Of a stretch of 64,000 nucleotides of DNA, positions 36,499-45,994 are shown piece by piece. Source of the stretch: Arthrobacter sp. 24S4-2 (GTDB lineage: Bacteria > Actinomycetota > Actinomycetes > Actinomycetales > Micrococcaceae); assembly GCF_005280255.1 (NCBI RefSeq), contig NZ_CP040018.1:2232001-2296000 (forward strand), written 5' to 3'. Every line of letters starts with the position of its first letter. Position 1 is the stretch's first letter. A program made the position numbers and the translations under genes. A model generated the notes under the pieces. It saw only the letters and a program-made list of their open reading frames with translations, was not told the origin of the DNA and did no database searches.

Positions 36499-37071
36499 GC
36501 CTCCTCGATGCTCATTGGCGAAGCAGCCCACCGGGAGCTTGCTGCCGGCTTTACCATCGGCAAGCGATTCAAATCCGCGCCCGTCGTGCGGGTCTGCGAC
36601 ACAAACCCACTGCAGCTGGGCCACCAAGCGGCCGCGGACGGCCGCTGGCGCATCTACGTCTACGCTGACGCCGCCGGGGCTGGCGCTCCGTCGCCGATGG
36701 CCGACGTCGCCGAATGGATCGCGAACTCGCCCGAATCGCCGGTGGCCGCAACGCCGTCGGGCGCCGACCCCCACGCACGGTTCGACGTGAAGGTGATCTA
36801 CCAGCAGGACCACACGAACGTGGACATCGGCGCAGTGCCTGCAGCGTTCAAGTCCCAGGTGGGGCCGTTCCAGCTCGACTACCTTGAGAAGGTCTACGCA
36901 ACTGATCCGACGGCGGACATCTTCGAGCTGCGCGGCATCGACCGCGCCGGCGCGATCGTTGTGGTGCGACCGGACCAGTACGTCGCGAGCGTTCTGCCCC
37001 TGACGGAAGCGGCCGAGCTCGGCGAGTTCTTCGCACCCGTCCTGCGTGCAGGACTGTCCGAGAGGGTGTGA
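36499..37071 (+). pseudogene. FAD-dependent phenol/hydroxybenzoate monooxygenase, C-terminal fragment
   Basis: About 190 residues: SMLIGEAAHRELAAGFTIGK, FKSAPVVRVCDTNPLQLGHQ, AADGRWRIYVYADAAG, then VKVIYQQDHTNVDIGAVPAA and TADIFELRGIDRAGAIVVVR. This is the C-terminal thioredoxin-like domain of phenol 2-monooxygenase-type flavoproteins (usually about 600 residues). The FAD-binding domain is absent. The open frame continues upstream only through antisense DUF4192 sequence, a chance fusion at 36498/36499. It cannot be an active hydroxylase. Confidence 0.8.
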
Positions 37072-37271
37072 TCGCGCAAGACCCGGCGTGAGGCCGTCGC
37101 CGGGCCGCTCGCATTGGTCTTAGGTCAACGCGGCCCGCCATCGGCGTACTTCCGCAGGTCAGAGCCGGTTTAGCCGGTCGAAACGGGTTTCTGCTTGGAG
37201 TCAGGCTGGCTTGGGTCGACGATAATGCTTCCGAGGCAGTAGTTACCGTTCAGGCGGCGTAGCTCCGAGGG

Positions 37272-38231
37272 TTACTGGCCTTGGGGCTTTGCTGACCGGT
37301 ATTCGCCGGGAGTCGCTCCGTAAGTGGCCTTGAACAACCGCGAGAAATGAGCTGGATTGGCCAGGCCCCAGCGTGCGGCGATGGCGGAGACGGAGATGGA
37401 GGTATGGCGAGGGTCGGTGAGGTCTCGGCGGCATCGTTCCATGCGCTGGCTGCGGATCCACCCGTTTACGGTGTGTCCCTCGAGCTCGAAGAGCCGGTGA
37501 AGGTAGCGCAGAGAGATGTGATGGGCTGCCGCAATCTGGGCGGGACTGAGTTCGGCGTCTCCCAGGCGTTCGCTGATGAAGGCTCGGATTTTCAGCGTCA
37601 GCGCGCGCTGATGGGTTTCGGGGGAGACCAAGGAACTTAGTTGCAGCTGTTCGGCGAACGTTGCTGCAAGCAGGTCCAGGACGGCGTCGCCCAGGTGCAC
37701 GTTCACGGCTGAATCCGATGTGGTCAGTTGTCGGCCAAGATTTACAAGGAACGGGGAGAGCAGGGCGCCAATACCCTGCCTGCCCGAGATCCGCCGGGCG
37801 GTGAGTGTGGATACGGGCCGCTCGGGCAGGCGCAGCAGGGTCCGTGGAAACATGACGACCATCATCCGGTAGGACTGGTCGAAGGAGAGGGTGTAAGGCC
37901 GCGAGGTGTCATACAGGGCGAAATCGCCTGGCGTCAGCGCTGCCTCCCTGCCGTCCTGTGAGACGACGCTGTAGCCGTTTACCTGCAAGCCAAGCTTGTA
38001 GTTCTCCGGATCTCCGGCACGAATTGACTGTGGGGTCCGAGCCACCACATGGGCCGTCGCACTGATGTCGGTCACGCTGAGCTGGCCCAAGTCCTCACTC
38101 CGCAGGACCGCTTCAAAGGAAGGCCCCGCACCTATGGCCGCGTCCAAGGGAACAAAGGCTTCGGAGATTGCCGTTCGATAGGCATCGAAACGCTCGGCGA
38201 CGGCGAGGCGGTCGGTGCTGATCAACTCCAT
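37272..38231 (-). CDS. AraC family regulator
   Basis: 319-residue activator. The N-terminal AraC-binding-like domain (residues about 30-170, ALTPGDFALYDTSRPYTLSF) is followed by two helix-turn-helix motifs: LSPAQIAAAHHISLRYLHRL and VSAIAARWGLANPAHFSRLF, ending in ATYGATPGEYR. ATG 38231 with GAGGAG ahead is the start; open sequence further upstream is not part of the gene. It diverges from the acyl-CoA dehydrogenase gene with 270 bases between, and probably activates it. Similar regulators control aromatic and alkane degradation operons. Confidence 0.88.
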   Translation of the reverse strand: MELISTDRLAVAERFDAYRTAISEAFVPLDAAIGAGPSFEAVLRSEDLGQLSVTDISATAHVVARTPQSIRAGDPENYKLGLQVNGYSVVSQDGREAALTPGDFALYDTSRPYTLSFDQSYRMMVVMFPRTLLRLPERPVSTLTARRISGRQGIGALLSPFLVNLGRQLTTSDSAVNVHLGDAVLDLLAATFAEQLQLSSLVSPETHQRALTLKIRAFISERLGDAELSPAQIAAAHHISLRYLHRLFELEGHTVNGWIRSQRMERCRRDLTDPRHTSISVSAIAARWGLANPAHFSRLFKATYGATPGEYRSAKPQGQ

Positions 38232-38501
38232 CTGGCAACTCCTCACGGTTCCACATCGCATTGGCACCGCCCGCTGGGACTGTCCATGGTGTGCTTCAAA
38301 CCATTTTACCTGCTCACTATGGCTTGGATCACAGTCTGTGCGCTGGCGTGCAAGATTCGGGCACTCCCAGAGAAGACGCAAAACGCCCGAACAGCCAATA
38401 CTCGATACATGGCGTTCCGCAACTGGTGCGCGTTCAGGTCCATGCGGTACTGCTGCAGATCGCATTCTCCGCACCTTCTGATCCCTTTGAAAGGAACTGA
38501 C

Positions 38502-39767
38502 ATGGCCATTGATTTCACCCTCAGCCCCGAACAGCACCGAAAGCAGGTAGAAGCGCGCGAGTTTGCCGCCGAACACCTGTCCGGAATCCGCGATCTGATC
38601 AACCCCCTGCCGGCCGCGGAGGAACGGTTTAACGCCACCCGCCCCGCGTACGAGGCCGCGGTGGCGGCGGGCTATCTGGCCGAGCAGATCCCAGAACAGC
38701 TGGGCGGAAGCATGACGAGCCTTGTCGATTTGGCGCTCATCGCCGAGGAACTCATCGCCGTCGAGTCCAGCGTCCCGCTTTCCGTCTTGTCCACAGGCCT
38801 CGGGCTTATGCCGCTGCTGTTCTTCGGCACCCCGGAGCAGCACGCCCGGTTCCTGCCAGCGTTCACGTCCCGCAGAGGCGCACCTTTGGCCGGACTGGCC
38901 TTCAGCGAACCGGGCGGCTCGGCCAACTACGCCAACCCCGATCCCTCGGGCGGACTGTCCACCGTTGCCCGACGCGACGGCAGCGAGTGGGTCATCAGCG
39001 GCACCAAGATATATACCCCGCATGCCAACGGCTGGAACGGAGCGCGCGCGGATCTGTTCACCGTCGCGGCCCGCACCGATGCAAAGGCCTCCCCGCAAGA
39101 GTCTCTGGCCGTGTTTGTGGTTCCGGGCAACACCCTGGGCATTACCGTCGAAGGCTCCATCGAAACCATTGGCCAGCCCGGGGCGGAAATCTGCCAGGTT
39201 CGCTTCGACGACGTCCGCATCCCGGCCGAGAACATCCTCGGGGCCCCGGGCGACGGAATACTAATAGCCGAGACCGCATTCAGCGCTACTGCAGGACTCG
39301 TCGGCGCGATGAGCGTGGGTGTAGCCCGGGCAGCCTTCCAGATTGCCCTGGATTTCGCCCGCAACGAGACGCGGGGCGGCCCCGGCCCGGTGATCGGCCA
39401 CCAGAACGTTGGCACCCTGCTCGGTGACATGAAGGCCAAGCTGGAGGCCAGCCGCTACCTGACCTGGAAGGCGTGCGACAACTTCGGACGCAGCAACGGC
39501 CGCGACGTCGAGCTGTCGATTATCAACAAGATCTTCTCCTCGGAGAACGCCGTCTCCATCGTCTACGACGCCATGCGCGTCGTCGGTGTGGCCGCATACA
39601 CCAAGCGGGTAAGGCTCGGGGAGCTGCTGAATGATGCCTTGGCCTACCCGCTGTTCGACGGCGGAAACGTCGGTGTCCGCCGCGTACAGCTCCAGCACAT
39701 CCTCGCCTCCCCGAACTACGACCCGCTGGCCGCCGCAGCGCCTCAAGCCGAACCTGCCGCCACGTAG
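38502..39767 (+). CDS. Acyl-CoA dehydrogenase
   Basis: 421-residue FAD enzyme. The N-terminal helical domain includes EQLGGSMTSLVDLALIAEEL. The middle beta-domain carries GLAFSEPGGSANYANPDPSG, the FAD- and substrate-binding motif, and EWVISGTKIYTPHANGW. The C-terminal domain has ARNETRGGPGPVIGHQNVGT and DAMRVVGVAAYTKRVRLGEL, where the Arg/Gln contacts to FAD are expected. The usual catalytic Glu region reads ALAYPLFDGGNVGVRR, so I cannot point to a certain catalytic base. The ATG at 38502 follows GAAAGGAACTGAC. It is followed by an aldehyde dehydrogenase gene. Confidence 0.87.
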   Translation: MAIDFTLSPEQHRKQVEAREFAAEHLSGIRDLINPLPAAEERFNATRPAYEAAVAAGYLAEQIPEQLGGSMTSLVDLALIAEELIAVESSVPLSVLSTGLGLMPLLFFGTPEQHARFLPAFTSRRGAPLAGLAFSEPGGSANYANPDPSGGLSTVARRDGSEWVISGTKIYTPHANGWNGARADLFTVAARTDAKASPQESLAVFVVPGNTLGITVEGSIETIGQPGAEICQVRFDDVRIPAENILGAPGDGILIAETAFSATAGLVGAMSVGVARAAFQIALDFARNETRGGPGPVIGHQNVGTLLGDMKAKLEASRYLTWKACDNFGRSNGRDVELSIINKIFSSENAVSIVYDAMRVVGVAAYTKRVRLGELLNDALAYPLFDGGNVGVRRVQLQHILASPNYDPLAAAAPQAEPAAT

Positions 39768-39912
39768 CCGCACCGGGTCTACAAGCCGAGCAATTGTGCA
39801 CTCAGCGTGACCGCCTCGTTGTTGAAAGCGAAGACCGCCGGCCGTCGGCCGGACAAAGTATCGGCAGTACCGCCAGGGACATTCCTGGTGGCATTGCCAA
39901 GGAGAGGAATCC

Positions 39913-41355
39913 ATGAACGTCGAATCCACCAAGCAGGGCACCTTCGCCGACGCTGCCGGACTGCTGGCCGCTATCCAGCCAACCGCCGGGGGCCGCGACA
40001 TCAAGGACCCGGCCACCGGCGAGGTGGTGGGCCGCGTGGCCGAACCCGGAGTAGCAGAGCTCGACGCCGCTATCGAGGCAGCCCGCGCGGCCCAGCCGGC
40101 CTGGGCCGCGCGCGGCCACGACGGACGCCGCACGCTGCTCAACCTGGCCGCCGACGCCATTGAGGCCAACGCCGAAGCCCTAGCGGAACTGCTCTCACGC
40201 GAGCAGGGCAAGCCGCTGAACGGACCGAACGCACGCTTCGAGGTCGGCGCCTGCGCGGCCTGGCTGCGCACCACCGCATCGTTCGAGCTGGAACCAGAGA
40301 CCATCGTCGAAGAGGACGGCACCTACGCCCAACTCTTCTACCGCCCGCTCGGCGTCGTCGGCGCCATCGGCCCCTGGAACTGGCCCATGATGATCTCCAC
40401 CTGGCAGCTGGCCCCCGCCCTCCGAATGGGCAACACCGTAGTCATGAAGCCCTCGGAATACACGCCACTGTCCGTGCTGGCCCTCGCCAAAGTGCTCAAC
40501 ACAGTACTCCCCGCCGGCGTCCTGGCCGTGGTCCCGGGTGGTCCCGACGTAGGCAAACGGCTGGCTGGGCACCCGGACATCGCCAAGGTGATGTTCACCG
40601 GCTCCACCGCAACCGGCAAGGCCATCATCCGCTCGTCCGCCGACACCGTGAAGCGGCTCACCCTGGAACTGGGCGGCAACGACGCCGGGGTAGTACTGTC
40701 CGACGCCGACCCGGCCGCTATCGCCGAGGACCTCTTCTGGGGTGCCTTCATCAACACTGGACAGACCTGCGCCGCGCTGAAGCGCCTGTACGTGCACGAG
40801 GACATCTATGACCAGGTCTGCGAGGCGCTCACCGGATTGGCGCGCCGTATGCCTATGGGCGTGGGACTGGACGAGAACAACGTGCTCGGCCCGCTTCAGA
40901 ACAAGGCACAGTTCGATATCATCGCCCGCTTGGTGCAGGCCGCCAAAGACTCCGGCGCCCGCGTACTAACCGGCGGGAACCCGGACGAGAACCAGCCCGG
41001 CTACTTCTACCCCGTGACGCTGGTGGCCGACATCGACAATGACAACCCGTTGGTTGCCGAAGAGCAGTTCGGTCCCGCCCTGCCGATCATCAAGTACTCC
41101 ACCGTGGACGAGGCAGTTCAGATGGCGAACGGGCTCGACGCCGGCCTCGGAGCATCCGTCTGGTCCTCCGACACGGCCAAGGCCCGCGAGGTCGCCGCCC
41201 GAATCGAGGCCGGCACGGTCTGGATCAACAAGCATGGCGCCGTGGACCCCCGCGTCCCGTTCGGGGGCGTCAAGCAGTCCGGCTATGGTCTGGAGTTCGG
41301 CGTCGAGGGCCTGAAACACCTCGGAGCGCCGCAGGTCATCACCGGTGCAAGCTAA
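39913..41355 (+). CDS. NAD(P)-dependent aldehyde dehydrogenase
   Basis: 480-residue enzyme oxidising an aldehyde to the acid. GVVGAIGPWNWPMMISTWQL is the cofactor-domain entry, VMFTGSTATGKAI the nucleotide-binding turn, LELGGND holds the general-base Glu, and NTGQTCAALKRLYV the catalytic Cys. KQSGYGLEFGVEGLKH closes the protein. GGAGAGGAATCC precedes the ATG. It lies 145 bases after the acyl-CoA dehydrogenase and in the same direction, probably in one AraC-controlled unit. The substrate is unknown. Confidence 0.9.
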   Translation: MNVESTKQGTFADAAGLLAAIQPTAGGRDIKDPATGEVVGRVAEPGVAELDAAIEAARAAQPAWAARGHDGRRTLLNLAADAIEANAEALAELLSREQGKPLNGPNARFEVGACAAWLRTTASFELEPETIVEEDGTYAQLFYRPLGVVGAIGPWNWPMMISTWQLAPALRMGNTVVMKPSEYTPLSVLALAKVLNTVLPAGVLAVVPGGPDVGKRLAGHPDIAKVMFTGSTATGKAIIRSSADTVKRLTLELGGNDAGVVLSDADPAAIAEDLFWGAFINTGQTCAALKRLYVHEDIYDQVCEALTGLARRMPMGVGLDENNVLGPLQNKAQFDIIARLVQAAKDSGARVLTGGNPDENQPGYFYPVTLVADIDNDNPLVAEEQFGPALPIIKYSTVDEAVQMANGLDAGLGASVWSSDTAKAREVAARIEAGTVWINKHGAVDPRVPFGGVKQSGYGLEFGVEGLKHLGAPQVITGAS

Positions 41356-42454
41356 GCCGCACATGTGTGAGACCCAATATCCGGCAGGACAGTGTGTCCT
41401 TTTGGCAAGTTACAGCTCGTTGGGGTCCGAGGGCAGGAAAGAAAAGACGGGCAGTCCGGCCGATGCGAGGCCCTTGCCCTGGTGCAGCACAAGGAATGCC
41501 CCAGCACGCCGCTTAGTCGCCGCGTTCTGTGGAGGTGAGCGTGCTCTCGCCGGGCTCTTCAAGCCGCCATGGATGAGAGCGGCACATCGCGCCGGTCACC
41601 GGTAGCCACGGCTTGGTGTTGCATAGGGGTGGACATGGGATGGTTCCAGCTCCGGGGGAGCCTGCTGTCAGCGTGCCGACTGGGTCCCCGGTGCGGGCGT
41701 CCGGTCCTGGAATCGGCAGAAGTTGGAGCATCCCTGACCGGGACCGCACCGCCACCGTCAGTCCTTTTCGGGTCCGGAGCAGTAAAAGCAGTCAACGTCC
41801 CCCACGCCGGCGCAAATGCTCTGATCTTCGGCCAGCATCCCTCGGGACACTGAGGCGCGGCCCGCGTCAGCTTCAGGGCTGGGCGAGTACATGGTGATCA
41901 ATGAGTTGGTCGGCGATCGACATGGCTGAGGTGGCCGCTGGCGACGGAGCGTTTGCGCAGTAGCGTGACGGGTCACGAGCCGACGCACTGCTGATGCTGA
42001 CTATCGCCAGAGCTTGCCGAACGTGCACTGACGGGCCCAGTTTTGTCTGAACGCCGATAATTGATCTTCCGTCAGTTCGATGTATGGACTCAGGATGTTG
42101 GTGGCGCTTATCTTTTCGCCTTTTCGTTCTGGGTGGGCGCTCCTGCAGCTGCGGCCGGGCAGCCTTCAGGTCATGCAAACCCTGGCATTTTGACCTATGA
42201 AGGTTTTGAAGGGAGGAGAGGCTAGTGACGAGTGTTGGTTGCAGGCAATTGCCGCCAATTCGGGAATTCCTCTCCACTCCGCGGCGAGCGGACGCCTGCC
42301 CGAAGGCCGACCGGGAAAGGACTTAGCCGACGGTGGGACGGATCCTCGAGTGTGGTTGGCCTCGCCGGCGGAAATGTAGGGATCCCGGGGCGTAGGGAAC
42401 CGTTCTTGGCAGCAGTGCCCTGCGCCCCGGTCTAGTGAGCCATGGCGGAGGCGG
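41356..42454. other. Intergenic stretch without supported genes
   Basis: About 1.1 kb. A minus-strand frame ending at 41873 (AMSIADQLIDHHVLAQP) looks like a possible gene tail but has no recognisable body. Other frames overlap and lack motifs. It lies between the aldehyde dehydrogenase and a graveyard of insertion sequences. Confidence 0.45.
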
Positions 42455-42945
42455 TCAGCAGGCAGGCCGGTTGAGGACGTCGCTGGACACGCGCTGCTTG
42501 AGGAGCGATCCGCCCGGGCCGGCCAGCAGCTTCCGGTCCTCCACCATGACGGTCCCTCGCAGCACGGTCATACTCGGCCAAGCCGCCACCCGGTAGCCCT
42601 CCCATGGCGTGTAGTCAGCCTCGTGAAGGTCCGAAGCCGTGATCCGGCGGTCCACGTTGGTGTCCAGTACGGCCAGGTCCGCGTCGCTGCCGACGGCGAT
42701 CACGCCCTTCTGCGGGTACAGGCCCAAGATCTTGGCGGCATTCGCGGAGGTGATGTCCACGAAGCGCGTCAGGTCCAGGCCCCGCTTTCTGACGCCCTCG
42801 GTGTACGCCACGGCCATGCGCATCTCGACGCCGGCGTGGCCACCGGTTGCGTCGAGGATGGTCTTGCCGCGCGTCTTCACCTCCAGATCCGTGCACACGC
42901 CGTCGGTTGCCAGGGTGCTCAGCGAGCCGTCCAGCAACGATTCCC
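42455..42945 (-). pseudogene. D-hydantoinase/dihydropyrimidinase, C-terminal fragment
   Basis: About 160 residues: LLDGSLSTLATDGVCTDLEV, TRGKTILDATGGHAGVEMRM, VAYTEGVRKRGLDLTRFVDI, TSANAAKILGLYPQKGVIAV and GSDADLAVLDTNVDRRI, all typical of the C-terminal third of hydantoinase-type amidohydrolases. The metal-binding N-terminal part is missing. Upstream (to 43403) the sequence is an IS1182-type transposase start, joined near 42945 out of frame. An insertion or deletion event has cut the gene. Confidence 0.82.
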
Positions 42946-43403
42946 ACGATGGACGCATTGGCGGGAATCTTCGTCCCGTCGATCGCGATCGTCCCGAACC
43001 GGGCAAGCCCCGCCCGTGCGGCGATCGGCAGCACCTGCGCGAACAGCCCGGCGAACGCTTCCTCGGACACGGCACGGAACCTCGCAATCGTCGCGTGGTC
43101 TGGTACATCGCCAGCGCACGCCACCTTGAATGCAATGTCCGTGTGGCATAGCCGCTCGACCTGACGCGAGGATCGCACGCCGCGGCAGTACGCATAGACC
43201 AGCAGTCCCAGGAGCATCCGTGGATCGTATCCCGCTGCGCCGACCCCGCCCCGCCGCCGGGACGCTTCGAAAGATGACACATCGAGCGTCTCGACGATCT
43301 CGATGACAAGCCAGACGAGATGATCTTCCGGCAGCCAGTCCCGCATATCCGGCGGAAGCAGAAACACCTGATCACGCCGCACAGGACGATAACTCCGTGC
43401 CAT
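42946..43403 (-). pseudogene. IS1182-like transposase, N-terminal fragment
   Basis: About 152 residues from ATG 43403: MARSYRPVRRDQVFLLPPDM, RDWLPEDHLVWLVIEIVETL, AAGYDPRMLLGLLVYAYCRG, RSSRQVERLCHTDIAFKVAC, FGTIAIDGTKIPANAS. This is a different IS1182-family transposase from that at 14126. It ends at the first catalytic Asp region, where hydantoinase sequence begins. Confidence 0.82.
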
Positions 43404-43466
43404 ACCCGATTCTCCCAGGACCGTCGTCACCGCCCGGGCTGGGACACGCCATTCTGCGACAGACTC

Positions 43467-44881
43467 CGTAGTCCAGGAACGGCACGAACTCGCTCCACGC
43501 GTTCTCCCAGAGCCGGGTGATCGCCGGGTACCGTTGGCCCCATTTGCCCGAGAAATCGACGAAGCGTTCCTTCGCCGCAGCCTCGGACGGAGCGGTGTAG
43601 ACCGGGCGCAGGTCACGGGACATTTCATCCCAGTATTGCCGGGCCGCGAACCGGAAGGTGTTCCGGATCAGGGGGACCGATATTCCCGATAACCAGCCGC
43701 ACGTCGCTCGGCCAGGTAGCACTCAAGCACCTGACCGCTCAGATCTCCAAGACTGACGCCCTCGGCCTGCATCCAGCGATCCAGATGCGCACTGAAACAG
43801 ACATGCTGTTCGGCCGACGACCGCGAATACCCCTGTCGGAGCAGTTCCTCGGCGAACCCCGCAACGTGCGGCTCCAACGGCCCCCGCACAAACGACCGCA
43901 ACACCTTGACCATGACGCTCTCCTCTCCGGGACGGAAAGGCAAGCATGGATCAGCTCACTGGATTATGCCGACCTCGCCAGCACGAGACCCCCGCCCCGC
44001 AAAGGATCCCGCGGCCACATCGGCATAATCCGAAGGTCGGCATAATGAATGATGCATGTCTGGACGGTCGTCAGCGGCCACACATTCGCGACGACTTCGG
44101 GCAGGCCCTTGAGCCCGTCGCAGACCAGGAAGAACGTGTCTTTGACGCCGCGGTTCTTGATGTCTGTGAGTACGCTCATCCAGAATTTAGCGCCCTCCCC
44201 GCCGGTCCCGGCCCAGAGGCCCAGGATGTCCTTCTCGCCGTCAATGGTGACCCCGATTGCAGCGTAGATGGGCCGGTTAGCGACCTGGCCGTCACGGATC
44301 TTCACGACGATAGCGTCGATGAAGATCGCAGCGTAAACCTCGTCCAGCGGCCGGTTCTGCCACTCGGCCATCTCCTCGAGCACCCTGTCAGTGATCCGCG
44401 AGACCGTCTCCTTCGAGACCGACGCACCGCAGATCTCGGCGAAATGCGCACTGATCTCCCCGGTCGTCAAGCCCTTGGCGTAGAGCGAAAGGACCATCTC
44501 ATCAACGCCTGTCAGCCGCCGCTGGCGTTTAGCGACGATCTTCGGTTCGAACGTGCCGTCCCTGTCCCGCGGAACATCGATCTCCACCGGACCTGTCGTC
44601 TCCGTCAGCACCGTCTTGGGCCGGATGCCGTTGCGCGAGTTGGCGGTAACCTTCGCCGCCGTGTCGGGTCTTTCATAACCGAGGTGCTCGGTCAGTTCCT
44701 CGTCCAGGGCGCTCTCGATGACGGTCTTGGTCAGCATCTTCAGCAGCCCGTCAGGACCGGTCAAGGCCAGGCCCTACTCCTTGGCCATCCTCACCAGCTC
44801 GTGAGCAGCCTCGGCCTCGGACTTCTCTGTCAGTTTTTCAACGGTTTTCGTACTCGGCACAGCCTCAAGTGTTGCGGCCAT
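43467..44881 (-). pseudogene. IS256 family transposase, broken by stop, insertion and truncation
   Basis: The gene starts at 44881 (MAATLEAVPSTKTVEKLTEK), hits an in-frame TAG at about 44774, then continues through LTKTVIESALDEELTEHLGY, EMVLSLYAKGLTTGEISAHF, IFIDAIVVKIRDGQV (catalytic Asp) and FFLVCDGLKGLPEV. After TTVQTCIIH it is interrupted by a 374-bp insertion (43672-44045) and resumes as LIRNTFRFAARQYWDEMSRD to ENAWSEFVPFLDY. The last third, with the catalytic Glu region, is gone near 43467. Confidence 0.85.
43672..44045 (-). mobile_element. Insertion with tyrosine recombinase fragment inside IS256
   Basis: This block splits the IS256 gene between the His of TCIIH and the Leu of LIRNT. 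Its upstream end has the inverted repeat TTATGCCGACCT (43964-43975) and AGGTCGGCATAA (44034-44045). A minus-strand frame from ATG 43913 reads MVKVLRSFVRGPLEPHVAGF, RQGYSRSSAEQHVCFSAHLD and CYLAERRAAGYREYRSP. That is the N-terminal core-binding domain of an integrase of the kind found in RIT-type recombinase trios or beside IS91-like elements. The catalytic domain is missing, so only one end of the element remains. Confidence 0.65.
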
Positions 44882-45078
44882 ATCGGGCTCCTCCCCGCCA
44901 GGCTCACAGCCCGGCGTGTCGAGCCAGATACACCGTTAATTCCACAGTCCCGCTGAAGCGTCTTCAGGATGCGTGAGTCCCACCTCGAAGACGACGAGAT
45001 GGTTTTCTTGCGGGCGTTCTTCTCGACGGGCAATATAGCACTTGAGTTGTAGCACCCGTGCGTTGTATGGTGGACTGG

Positions 45079-45432
45079 ATGTGGAATGTTGACGTGGGAC
45101 TCATGGAGCCGTGGCTATTAGGTCTTGACCAAGACTCGTATGAGCAGGTTGTTGCTGCACTGGAGCTTCTCGCCGAGCGCGGACCTCAACTTGGTCGTCC
45201 GTTGGTCGACACGGTGGTTCGTTCACGGCATAAGAACATGAAGGAACTGCGCCCGGGATCGAGCGGGCGGTCGGAACTGCGAATCCTATTTGCCTTTGAT
45301 CCGGAGCGGCGGGCGATCCTGCTTGTCGCGGGGGACAAAGCGGGTAGCTGGACCAAGTGGTACAAGGCGAACATTCCGGTTGCGGATGACCTGTTTGACG
45401 AGCATCTGAGGATTCTGAAAGGAGAGGCATAA
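45079..45432 (+). CDS. RelE/HigB-type toxin
   Basis: 117-residue type II toxin, probably a ribosome-dependent mRNA endonuclease. ELLAERGPQLGRPLVDTVVR, SRHKNMKELRPG, SELRILFAFDPERRAILLVA and GDKAGSWTKWYKANIPVADD are the conserved blocks of the HigB/phage Gp49-like family. The ATG at 45079 (MWNVDV) is the usual family start; GTG 45058 and ATG 45067 are alternatives. Its stop overlaps the antitoxin start (TAATG), so toxin comes first, as in higBA loci. It lies beside the IS256 remains. Confidence 0.88.
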   Translation: MWNVDVGLMEPWLLGLDQDSYEQVVAALELLAERGPQLGRPLVDTVVRSRHKNMKELRPGSSGRSELRILFAFDPERRAILLVAGDKAGSWTKWYKANIPVADDLFDEHLRILKGEA

Positions 45433-45737
45433 TGGCGAAGTCCATGGAGGAACTGCTGGCTGAGCGTCCGGTTGACCGGACTGCTGTGGATACCCACAAG
45501 AAGCGCATGCTCGATGAAGTCCGGGCCTATCGGCTTCGGGAGCTCCGTGAGGCCTCGGAGCTGACGCAGGTCGAGCTGGCTGGGCGTTTGCACGTCAGCC
45601 AGAACCGGGTATCCCGCATCGAACATGGTGACATTGATCGCGCCCAGGTCGACACCTTGCGGAAATACGTTGAGGCGCTCGGCGGCCGACTTCGTGTTGA
45701 GGTTGAACTCGGCGACGAACGAATCCAAATCGCCTGA
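45432..45737 (+). CDS. XRE-type antitoxin
   Basis: 101-residue antitoxin with a helix-turn-helix: RLRELREASELTQVELAGRL, HVSQNRVSRIEHGDIDRAQV, then TLRKYVEALGGRLRVEVELG, the common C-terminal block of HigA-like proteins. It would neutralise the RelE/HigB toxin encoded just upstream and repress the operon. The start overlaps the toxin stop by one base, and GAAAGGAGAGG precedes it. It appears intact. Confidence 0.88.
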   Translation: MAKSMEELLAERPVDRTAVDTHKKRMLDEVRAYRLRELREASELTQVELAGRLHVSQNRVSRIEHGDIDRAQVDTLRKYVEALGGRLRVEVELGDERIQIA

Positions 45738-45765
45738 CGAAGCGACCGGCCGGGCCGCTTCGTCA
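45735..45765 (+). terminator. Hairpin after the toxin-antitoxin operon
   Basis: TGACGAAGCG and CGCTTCGTCA form a perfect 10-bp stem that begins at the antitoxin stop codon; the following sequence is only weakly T-rich. Confidence 0.65.
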
Positions 45766-45994
45766 GTCGTCTTGCCCTTACCGACAACGGGGTGAACTGC
45801 AGGAGGATGGGTGTCGCAATGTGACCCTCTGACCTCCCCGTCTCGCCCGCGCCGCTGGCGAACTGGCCTGAGCTCCGCATGTTTCCTGCGTACTTCAGGT
45901 ATCGTCAGGGCCCCGGATGCCGATCGAATACCACCCGCTCACTGTCTCCGCAGGTCAGGGGAGATCCCTGCTGGTGACGCAGTAGGTTAGTGCC

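Noticed and set aside
38049..39098. Long open frames extending the AraC gene upstream and the acyl-CoA dehydrogenase gene upstream
   Set aside because: The extra sequence has no family similarity; starts at 38231 and 38502 have good ribosome-binding sites and family N-termini.
41873..42277. Minus-strand frame ending AMSIADQLIDHHVLAQP
   Set aside because: Looks like a possible gene tail, but I could not connect it to a family or to a start.
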